In this document: positions 56,757-64,000 of the stretch, one piece after another
How positions within the stretch are numbered: position 1 is the first letter of the stretch
Layout of the letters: each line of letters opens with the position of its first letter
NCBI RefSeq assembly: GCF_000714815.1
Contig: NZ_JMIH01000016.1
Coordinates: forward strand, 434,001-498,000
From: Anditalea andensis
GTDB lineage: Bacteria; Bacteroidota; Bacteroidia; Cytophagales; Cyclobacteriaceae
Direction: 5' to 3'
DNA length: 64,000 bases
Translations under genes and position numbers: made by a program
The notes under the pieces: generated by a model
Database searches by the model: none
Told to the model about the DNA's origin: nothing
The model's input: the letters and a program-made list of their open reading frames with translations, nothing else

Positions 56757-59700
56757 ATGAAAAAAATTCTACTCAATCTTTTTATGTGTTTTATGCTTGC
56801 AAATGCGGCGGCATATGCACAGACCATAAGCGGAAGGGTCATTTCTTCCGAAGATGACAATGTCATCCCCGGTGTATCTGTTTTACTGAAAGGGACCAGC
56901 CGAGGGACCGTTACTGATATTGATGGAAGATTCACGCTGGATGTCAGTAATATTGAGAATCCTGTATTGACTTTTTCCTTTGTGGGATTTCTAACCCAAG
57001 AAATTAACTTACAAAACAGGTCAACTTTAGAAGTAATCCTAGAGCCTGATTTGATGCGACTGGAAGAAGTGGCAGTCACTGCGATGGGAATCGAGCGGGA
57101 ACAGCGTAAAATCGGATATGCTGTTTCTACTGTAAGGTCGGAAGACATATTACAGGCCTCCCCTACCAATGTGGCTTCAGCTTTATATGGCAAGGTGCCT
57201 GGTGTTTCCATCAGCACCAATGCCGGTGGTGCTACCAGTGCAGTAGCCATTGATATCAGGGGTGGTATGAATTCCTTGGGATTCCAGCGACAGCCACTGT
57301 TGGTAGTGGATGGGGTGATCTCCAGAAATGGGGAAGCAAATAATGATGGATTTTGGGGTGACCAGCGGATTAGAGGAAATGGTATATTAGATATCAATCC
57401 AGAAAATATCGAGAGCCTTACTGTCTTAAAAGGAGCTGCGGCCTCTGCATTATATGGTTCAGATGCAGCCAGCGGCGTCATCATCGTCACTACTAAAAAA
57501 GGCAGGGTCCAAGATGGCATAGGGGTCGATTTCAGTGCCACGTTCGGTACTGAAAATGTAGGCACCCTACCCAAGATCCAGAATACTTTTGGACCTGGTT
57601 ATGCTAGATCTATCAATCAATCCAATTTTGGGGCTAATAATGAAGGCTTTTTAATGCGGGAAGTAAGGGATGGACGCCTTTGGATGGGCAATCCCAATAC
57701 TCCCGGTACCATCAATATCCCTGCTCCTGCAGGATATAGTGATGGGGATTTTATCGCCCAGCCTTTATTGAATGCCTGGGGACAGTTCGGGCCGAGGTTT
57801 GATGGCCGGGATGCCATTTATTGGGATGGGGTAGTCCGTCCTTATGTAGGTCATGAAGACAACATGCGCAATTTTTACCGCACAGGATATAATGAAATCT
57901 ACAATGTGGCCATTTCCAATACCACAGAAAAAGGCAGCCATAGATTCTCCTATACCCGAAATAACTATAGGGGGATCATGGAAGGAGGCCCTCAGAACAA
58001 AAATACCTTCAGCCTTAATTCAAATTATCTGATGACTTCTAAATTGGATATTAATTTAGTAGCCAATTATATGAACGAGCATGTCAACAACCGCCCGTTT
58101 ATGATTGACAGGCTGACCAATAATTACACCGGTTTTTTGGGAGCAGGTAACAATATAGAGTGGTTTAGACAAAATTATAGGACCAGCAGAGGTTTCAGAT
58201 ATGTGACTGCAGCTAACCGGGAGCAGGATCCAAATGAGGCATTTCTATACAATACTGCAGGAACTGATTATATGAATTACTTCTGGGACCAGCGTGAAAG
58301 ACAATATGATGAATATACCAACAGGCTGATGGGAGCTGCCACCTTAAATTATTCTATTCTGGATAATTTTACGATAAGAGCCCGCCTTGGTACTGATTAC
58401 ACCGGTTATACTTCAGAGAATAAAGAACCAAACACTATTCCTTTGGCCATCGGTACTTCAGGATATTACAGCACTGCCTCCAATAAAATGAACATCATAT
58501 ATGGTGACGTACTGGCCACCTATAATATGGACCTTGCCAGTAATCTTGGTATGACGGTACAGTTGGGTTATCAGGCCAGGGAAGAACGCTATATGAATAC
58601 CTCCCAGGAAACCCAGGGGGGCTTATCGCAGGTAAACTGGTTCAGTATGAGTGCTTCCAACCAAAATCCAAGGGGGTATTCCAGGCGCGAAACTTTAGTA
58701 AAAGACGGGCTATTCGGAATTATAGGCTTTGATTTCAATGATTACCTGTTTATTGAAGCTTCCCTTCGTCAGGAAAGAACCTCTACCCTATTCCCAGGCA
58801 ACAATGTATTTTACTTCCCGTCCGTGAGTGCCGCTTTTGAACTTAGCAGTGCCATTAGCCTTCCCTCCTTTATTGATTTCAGTAAAATCAGAAGCTCTTT
58901 TGGGGTAGTGGGCAATCCTCCTAATTTCTACACCGCCAACGTGGTATATAACGCACATCCTATCAGTGGTGTACCCTCATTGGTACCGCCCAGCAACTAT
59001 GGAAACAATGAACTGAGAAATGAAATCAAACGTGAATATGAAATTGGCTGGGAAACATCTTTTTTAAGAAACCGGTTGGGATTTAACATATCCTATTACA
59101 ATAACAAAATCAATGACATGATCAACCAGCTGGATGTAACCTCCACTACCGGTGCCAGTTCCATTATCCAAAACGTAGGGAGCATGAGTAACTATGGCGT
59201 AGAGGTAGGCATCAATTTCACCCCCATCGTAAGAGGTGATTTTAACTGGCAAACCGTCATAAATTCATCCTTTAACCGCAATAGGCTCTTAAGCTTGATG
59301 CCGGGCACAGATTTCCTACAGCACAGTAATATAGACAATGGATCCCTCTATATCCGCTCCCAGGTAGGCCGTCCAGCAGGAGATATTTTAGGCTATACGC
59401 TTACAAGACATGAAAATGGGGAACTGCTGGTAAATGATAACGGATTTTATGTACCGGACTATGACAATTTAGTTTTACTGGGCAATGTGCAGGCGAAATC
59501 AGTAGGTGGATTGATCAATAATTTCACTTATAAAAATTTGTTCCTCAATACCGTGATCGATTATAGCTGGGGAGGCCAAGTGGTTTCACCTTCCATCCAA
59601 TATGGCAGAAGTGCTGGTGTGTTTGAAGAAACCCTCTTTGGCAGAGATGCAGAAACTGGAGGCCTTCCATATTATGTAAATGAACAGGGCAACTTTGTAG

Positions 59701-60140
59701 GTGCGGGTAATCTGACACAAGGACCTAGTGGTCAGCCTATCTTTAATGATGGAATGCTCCTAGACGGAGTTACAGCAGGTGGTGAACCGAATGCTACCAT
59801 CATTGAATCCGGAGAGTACTACCGCCAGAGCTATTACTGGGGATCCTACCCTGGTTCTGGACGAACCGGTACTTATGAAACCGCAGTGTTTGACAATAAT
59901 TATATAAGAATGCGTGAGATTTCTATCGGTTACCAACTACCAAAATCATTTGCCGGGAAACTTAGGGCTCAAAACCTGACCCTGTCCGCCTACGGCCGTA
60001 ACCTGTTCTTCATATATAAAAGCATCCCTCATTATGATGCTGAAGCTACAGTCGGTACCGACTGGATCACCAGGGCCAATATCGGTAATGCAGGTGCTGT
60101 GCCCCGCTCCATAGGTTTAACTTTACGCGGTGCTTTTTAA
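56757..60140 (+). CDS. SusC/RagA-type TonB-dependent outer membrane transporter
   Basis: I start at 56757 because MKKILLNLFMCFMLANAAAY begins a proper signal peptide; an in-frame upstream ATG at 56646 would fall inside the operator. A CarboxypepD-reg-like domain (about 22-100: GVSVLLKGTSRGTVTDIDG) precedes the plug (about 110-250: QPLLVVDGVISR, ASALYGSDAASGVIIVTTKK). A 22-strand-type barrel follows to the end (AVPRSIGLTLRGAF). The protein has 1127 residues, normal for SusC. It imports oligosaccharides across the outer membrane with TonB energy and pairs with the SusD encoded 35 bases downstream. Its glycan is unknown. Confidence 0.95.
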   Translation: MKKILLNLFMCFMLANAAAYAQTISGRVISSEDDNVIPGVSVLLKGTSRGTVTDIDGRFTLDVSNIENPVLTFSFVGFLTQEINLQNRSTLEVILEPDLMRLEEVAVTAMGIEREQRKIGYAVSTVRSEDILQASPTNVASALYGKVPGVSISTNAGGATSAVAIDIRGGMNSLGFQRQPLLVVDGVISRNGEANNDGFWGDQRIRGNGILDINPENIESLTVLKGAAASALYGSDAASGVIIVTTKKGRVQDGIGVDFSATFGTENVGTLPKIQNTFGPGYARSINQSNFGANNEGFLMREVRDGRLWMGNPNTPGTINIPAPAGYSDGDFIAQPLLNAWGQFGPRFDGRDAIYWDGVVRPYVGHEDNMRNFYRTGYNEIYNVAISNTTEKGSHRFSYTRNNYRGIMEGGPQNKNTFSLNSNYLMTSKLDINLVANYMNEHVNNRPFMIDRLTNNYTGFLGAGNNIEWFRQNYRTSRGFRYVTAANREQDPNEAFLYNTAGTDYMNYFWDQRERQYDEYTNRLMGAATLNYSILDNFTIRARLGTDYTGYTSENKEPNTIPLAIGTSGYYSTASNKMNIIYGDVLATYNMDLASNLGMTVQLGYQAREERYMNTSQETQGGLSQVNWFSMSASNQNPRGYSRRETLVKDGLFGIIGFDFNDYLFIEASLRQERTSTLFPGNNVFYFPSVSAAFELSSAISLPSFIDFSKIRSSFGVVGNPPNFYTANVVYNAHPISGVPSLVPPSNYGNNELRNEIKREYEIGWETSFLRNRLGFNISYYNNKINDMINQLDVTSTTGASSIIQNVGSMSNYGVEVGINFTPIVRGDFNWQTVINSSFNRNRLLSLMPGTDFLQHSNIDNGSLYIRSQVGRPAGDILGYTLTRHENGELLVNDNGFYVPDYDNLVLLGNVQAKSVGGLINNFTYKNLFLNTVIDYSWGGQVVSPSIQYGRSAGVFEETLFGRDAETGGLPYYVNEQGNFVGAGNLTQGPSGQPIFNDGMLLDGVTAGGEPNATIIESGEYYRQSYYWGSYPGSGRTGTYETAVFDNNYIRMREISIGYQLPKSFAGKLRAQNLTLSAYGRNLFFIYKSIPHYDAEATVGTDWITRANIGNAGAVPRSIGLTLRGAF

Positions 60141-60175
60141 CTATTCTGTGACCTTCATCATTAATTAGAAAAATC

Positions 60176-61774
60176 ATGAAAAAAAATTATATATTAAAAT
60201 TTACGTTTCTCTTGGCAGCCATGGGCATGGTGTTATCGAGCTGCATTAAGGAGGATTTTGATGAAAATTATTATGATCCTGAAAGCTCAGTAAATGCCAA
60301 TATTCCACAGTTGTTTTCCGGACTATTATATAACCACGGCAAACAGAGTAACAATACCATTTTCCCTAGGTATTGGAATATGTTTACCTTCCAGGCTCCC
60401 ATGCTGGGCACGTATACCCAGACAAATGGCTACTATAATAATCCCGGACTCTATGAGCAGGCAGTGGCCTATACACAGACCAGGTGGGATTATTTCTATA
60501 CTGCACCTGTGGCATCCTTCAGAGAGATGGAAAAGGTGTACAACAGCCTCGAGACTGAAGATGAACGACAAGGATACCTACTGTTCATAGAAGCAGGTAA
60601 AATATTTCTCTATGACCAAACAGCCCAAATGGTGGATATGTGGGGGGATATTCCTTTTCATGAATCAGGTCAGTTAAATGCTACAGGGGGACAGATTATC
60701 CTCCCTGCATACGATAATCAGGAAGAACTGTACCATTTTATCCTGGATGACCTGAAAAGGATAGCAGACTATCTGGCAGATGTGGAAACCATTGCCTTTT
60801 ACAAAACTCAATTTGACAGGGCAGATATCATAAATCTGGGAGACCTCATGCACTGGCGCATTTATGCCAACTCCCTAAGGTTAAGGATGGCCATGCGTAT
60901 ATCCTATGCAGATGAAAACAAAGCCAGGGCTGTAGCGGTAGAGATACTCAATAGTCCTGACAGGTATCCGGTGGTGACCGACCAGTTTAACCAAATAGAA
61001 ATCGAGGCCCGTGGGGAACAGCTACGCTCAGTAGTAGGGGTAAACGGTATAAGGGAAGCATTACAGGGTGAACCGGCTCCAGGATTTATGGTCAATGAAC
61101 TGTTATTGCCATCTGGAGACCCACGCCTTCGGGTGATGTTTACCACCAACAATGCTGGCACCTACCAGGGGTTACCTAATAACCTGTCTGCTGCACAGCA
61201 AACCGAGATGGTTGCCAGCGGAGCCATTTCACGTATTGATTCAGCTACCTACAGTCATAATGACAAATTCCCTGGCATCATCATTACAGCTGCAGAGATC
61301 AGCCTCTTAAAAGCTGAAGCTGCCGAAAGATGGGGGCTGGGAAGTGCTGCGGAATCCTATTATAATGGCATTCGTCAATCCATAGCTTATCTCTATGAAA
61401 TCAATAACCGAAATGACAATGCCGACGGTACCAGCTTTTTGCCCAAAGCTCCTCCTACCAATGACGAAATGGCGGCATTCCTAACCCATCCGAAGATTGC
61501 GTATGAAGGTACCAAAGAAGAGAAACTGGAAAAAATCGGCACCCAAGCCTGGCTAAACTTTGGACTGATCCAAGCCTACCATGGATGGGCAGAACTTAGA
61601 AGAACCGGCTATCCGAGAATGAGCTTTGTTACCGACAACAGTTCTGTCCAGGCACCTCTACCTCCTTCCCGGTTATTCTATCCCGAAAGTGAAAGATTGT
61701 ACAATGCTGCCAACTACCAAAAGGTAAGTGGAAATGACACTCCTACTGCCAAGGTTTTCTGGCACGTCAGGTAG
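60176..61774 (+). CDS. SusD/RagB-type nutrient-binding lipoprotein (SusD-like 2 group)
   Basis: A 532-residue lipoprotein (GMVLSSCIKED). The region NIPQLFSGLLYNHGKQSNNT, the tetratricopeptide-like helices (SFREMEKVYNSL, RQGYLLFIEAGKIF, WGDIPFHESGQ) and ITAAEISLLKAEAAERWG fit the SusD-like 2 (PF12771) branch. The end (LPPSRLFYPESERLYNAANY) is typical. It forms the lid of the SusC channel and binds the glycan at the cell surface. It is followed directly by a strong terminator. Confidence 0.93.
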   Translation: MKKNYILKFTFLLAAMGMVLSSCIKEDFDENYYDPESSVNANIPQLFSGLLYNHGKQSNNTIFPRYWNMFTFQAPMLGTYTQTNGYYNNPGLYEQAVAYTQTRWDYFYTAPVASFREMEKVYNSLETEDERQGYLLFIEAGKIFLYDQTAQMVDMWGDIPFHESGQLNATGGQIILPAYDNQEELYHFILDDLKRIADYLADVETIAFYKTQFDRADIINLGDLMHWRIYANSLRLRMAMRISYADENKARAVAVEILNSPDRYPVVTDQFNQIEIEARGEQLRSVVGVNGIREALQGEPAPGFMVNELLLPSGDPRLRVMFTTNNAGTYQGLPNNLSAAQQTEMVASGAISRIDSATYSHNDKFPGIIITAAEISLLKAEAAERWGLGSAAESYYNGIRQSIAYLYEINNRNDNADGTSFLPKAPPTNDEMAAFLTHPKIAYEGTKEEKLEKIGTQAWLNFGLIQAYHGWAELRRTGYPRMSFVTDNSSVQAPLPPSRLFYPESERLYNAANYQKVSGNDTPTAKVFWHVR

Positions 61775-61788
61775 GTAAAAAGAGTATG

Positions 61789-61828
61789 GATAAGGGAGGT
61801 TGTAGCATACGACCTCCTTTATCTTTTT
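61789..61828 (+). terminator. Rho-independent terminator after susD
   Basis: GATAAGGGAGGTTGT pairs with ACGACCTCCTTTATC (15 positions, two G-T pairs) across a 5-base loop and is followed by a run of T. It ends the susC-susD unit and separates it from the esterase gene. Confidence 0.88.
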
Positions 61829-61939
61829 ATGATTAGATATCACGTTTAAACTCTAGGCCCCACCAAAGGCAAAAAAGGAGGATAACCGATTTGATTTCAT
61901 CATAATATATGAGGCGATTTACTTTTAAACCAGCTAAAA

Positions 61940-64000
61940 ATGAACTATATACTGCCCGTTTTCTTACTGCTTTTTTGTTTCTCCTCCCCGCTTTTAGCAC
62001 AAAAGCCCCATCAGTTTACCACAGGCTTGATTCTGGATGCGGAAGTAAGCTATGGCAGGGAAGCCTTAATCAAAGATGAGCTTGCCTATCAGTTGTTCAC
62101 TGGGGATTTTATAGCCCCGACATCAGCAGATGCCACTTTCAAAACCCAATCCGGTGAAAGTTTACCATGGAAAGCGGTAAATGCCGATTCCACCCATACC
62201 TTTAGGGGCGATGGAATATCTGAAGGCTATATCTATTTATACTATGATTCAGACAAAGAGCAATCGGCCTTACTAAATGTAGCAGGTCATAGCATGTTGT
62301 TTTTTAACGGCATTCCATATGCCGGTGATATTTATAAATATGGGTGGCTCCATTCTCCCGTACAGCTGAAAAAAGGCCGGAATGAAATTCTGGTCAGAGC
62401 ATCCCGCTTTACCAGATGGAACGGCCTTACTGCCAAACTCGTCTTTCCTGAAAACCCTATCAGCATCTATACTGCTGATGCGACCCTACCCCACATTCTG
62501 GTAGGTGAGCATCAAGGGACGCTCACCGGTGCCATTGTAATAATCAATTCAACTGACCAGCCTTTAAAAGGACTATCCATCAGCAGTACCATTAACAGCA
62601 AAACCATTACTACAGAAATGGCTTCCGTCCCGGCAATGGCGACCCGAAAAGTTGCTTTTCATTTTGATGCAGGCACTATAACCAAAAAAGATTCCATCTC
62701 TTGCCTATTGCAGCTTATAGATAGGGGCAAACCGATAGCCGAAAGTACGGTCAGCATTCAGGCCCTTCATCCGGATGAACCACATAGTAGAACATTTATA
62801 AGTGAAATTGACGGCAGTGTTCAGTATTATAGTGTAGTACCCCAGACAGGGGGCTCACAGGTAAATAGTGCCTTATTTTTATCAGTACATGGGGCTGAAG
62901 TCGAGGCCATCAGCCAGGCCAGGGCCTATAAGCCTAAAGACTGGGGAGTGATCGTTGCACCTACCAACAGGAGACCTAGAGGGTTTAACTGGGAAGAATG
63001 GGGAAGAATAGATGCTCTGGAAGTCCTAGAGATAGCCAAAGGGCACTATAAGCCAGATCCGCAAAAAATATACCTGACCGGCCATTCTATGGGAGGACAT
63101 GGTACTTGGTTTTTAGGTGCTACCTACCCGGAAAAATGGGCTGCCATTGCCCCATGCGCCGGATACCCAAGTCTGCTGGCTTACGGATCAGCAGATGGAA
63201 AAATTCCAGATCCAGGTACATCAGAGACCAATAACCTCCTTTTACAGGCTGGAAATGGGAGCAATGTACTTTCGTTGATCAGAAATTATAGCTCTCTGGG
63301 CATTTACATTCACCATGGGGATAGCGACAGGGTGGTGCCGGTAGACTATGCCAGACAAATGCGTCAGGAACTCAGCACTTTTCATACAGACTTCAGCTAC
63401 TATGAGTATCCCGGAGGTTCCCATTGGTTTGGGGATGAAAGTGTAGACTGGCCTCCCATCTTTGACTTTTTCAGCCATCATAGCATTCCGCATGACAGCA
63501 GCGTGCACCACTTAAATTTTACTACTGCCAATCCGGCTGTATCATCCAGTCATTACTGGGCACAAATCCACCAGCAGGAGAAGTCTTTAAAAATGAGCAA
63601 AATACTTCTTGACCGGGATATGAGCCATAAAACGATCAAAGGAAGTACGGAAAATGTAGCAGTTTTGCGCCTTTCCCTACACAATTTTAAGGAGGGCGAT
63701 ACGATCCAGGTACTTCTCGATGATCAGGAAGCGATGGATATAGTGGTAGATCCTAATCATCGTTTCGTCTATTTACACCATGCAGGCCAATGGTCTTTAG
63801 GCACCGCACCCGACACTCATCATAAGGGAAAGCTCAGAAATGGCACCTTTAAAGAACCCTTCAATAACCGGATGGTATTTGTATACGGTACAAAGGGTGA
63901 TCAGGAAGAAAATGCCTGGGCCTATCAAAAGGCAGCCTATGATGCTCAGGTCTGGTATTACCGGGGCAATGGCGCGGTGGATTTAATAGCCGATAAAGAT
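61940..64000 (+). CDS. Secreted alpha/beta-hydrolase (prolyl-oligopeptidase/esterase type), cut by window edge
   Basis: The frame is open for 687 codons to the right edge; the end is missing. A signal peptide (MNYILPVFLLLFCFSSPLLA) is followed by a beta-rich N-terminal part and the alpha/beta-hydrolase core. The nucleophile is Ser383 in LTGHSMGGHGTW, the acid is Asp461 or Asp463 in HHGDSDRVVP and the base is His495 in YPGGSHWFGDE. The pattern fits the PHB-depolymerase/prolyl-oligopeptidase-like esterases of polysaccharide loci. It starts 165 bases after susD, beyond a terminator, so it may be expressed separately or by read-through. Removal of acyl groups from the glycan is a reasonable guess. 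Confidence 0.82.
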   Translation, partial: MNYILPVFLLLFCFSSPLLAQKPHQFTTGLILDAEVSYGREALIKDELAYQLFTGDFIAPTSADATFKTQSGESLPWKAVNADSTHTFRGDGISEGYIYLYYDSDKEQSALLNVAGHSMLFFNGIPYAGDIYKYGWLHSPVQLKKGRNEILVRASRFTRWNGLTAKLVFPENPISIYTADATLPHILVGEHQGTLTGAIVIINSTDQPLKGLSISSTINSKTITTEMASVPAMATRKVAFHFDAGTITKKDSISCLLQLIDRGKPIAESTVSIQALHPDEPHSRTFISEIDGSVQYYSVVPQTGGSQVNSALFLSVHGAEVEAISQARAYKPKDWGVIVAPTNRRPRGFNWEEWGRIDALEVLEIAKGHYKPDPQKIYLTGHSMGGHGTWFLGATYPEKWAAIAPCAGYPSLLAYGSADGKIPDPGTSETNNLLLQAGNGSNVLSLIRNYSSLGIYIHHGDSDRVVPVDYARQMRQELSTFHTDFSYYEYPGGSHWFGDESVDWPPIFDFFSHHSIPHDSSVHHLNFTTANPAVSSSHYWAQIHQQEKSLKMSKILLDRDMSHKTIKGSTENVAVLRLSLHNFKEGDTIQVLLDDQEAMDIVVDPNHRFVYLHHAGQWSLGTAPDTHHKGKLRNGTFKEPFNNRMVFVYGTKGDQEENAWAYQKAAYDAQVWYYRGNGAVDLIADKD

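Noticed and set aside
56741-57574. 277-codon minus-strand open frame
   Set aside because: It lies wholly antisense to susC, starts in the sense gene's signal region and has no motif or plausible start context.

Overview
The window reads as one stretch of a Bacteroidota chromosome, most likely order Cytophagales (a Cyclobacteriaceae-like polysaccharide degrader). The evidence is a SusC/SusD pair, many secreted or lipoprotein glycoside hydrolases, AT-rich intergenic DNA, weak ribosome binding sites and a promoter of the TTTG / TAnnTTTG type. No rRNA, tRNA, CRISPR array or intact insertion sequence was seen.

Left and centre (1-44.2 kb) form a large carbohydrate-use island in at least seven transcription units. 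Reading leftward on the minus strand: (a) beta-helix GH141-like enzyme, GH31, Gfo/Idh/MocA oxidoreductase, PhyH-type dioxygenase, SSS symporter (33.8 to 26.1 kb); (b) GH78 rhamnosidase, enolase-superfamily dehydratase, TIM-barrel isomerase-like protein (25.9 to 21.6 kb); (c) MaoC hydratase, a solute-binding-protein homologue without a signal peptide, two tandem CaiB/BaiF CoA-transferases, an amidohydrolase-2 lactonase, a RhaT-like permease and a second Gfo/Idh/MocA enzyme (20.4 to 13.4 kb); (d) a RuBisCO-like protein, a DUF1537 acid-sugar kinase, an Asp/Glu-racemase-fold protein and a bile-acid-symporter-family permease (13.2 to 8.6 kb); (e) a GH43-like enzyme, GH2, GH106 and the start of a sialate O-acetylesterase-like protein (8.3 kb to the left edge). 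On the plus strand are a PKD lipoprotein (20.7 kb) and a unit with a Tat-type TIM-barrel protein, a 914-residue glycosidase-like lipoprotein and two GH2 enzymes (34.3 to 44.2 kb).

A polar motif, AAGTnCAGGA, lies upstream of the first gene of every one of these seven units, always in the same orientation relative to that gene. This suggests one regulon. The enzymes suggest that rhamnose-rich plant polysaccharide side chains (rhamnogalacturonan II is one candidate) are broken down outside the cytoplasm. The released sugars or sugar acids would then be imported by RhaT-, SSS- and SBF-type carriers. Inside, they would be oxidised and opened to aldonates, dehydrated, or phosphorylated and cleaved by the kinase/RuBisCO-like pair. 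The CoA-transferase/MaoC/binding-protein branch matches no pathway I know and is the best candidate for an undescribed system.

Right part: an AraC regulator, a GntR/periplasmic-binding regulator, a lipoprotein amidohydrolase, a metallo-beta-lactamase-fold protein, the agmatine-to-putrescine pair aguB-aguA, and a DinB/YfiT protein. After 0.9 kb without genes comes a second carbohydrate locus (53.9-64 kb): a CBM9-like protein, a GH10-like TIM-barrel protein, SusC, SusD and an alpha/beta-hydrolase esterase cut by the right edge. This locus carries its own palindromic operator, TGTGTGCGCACACA, three times.
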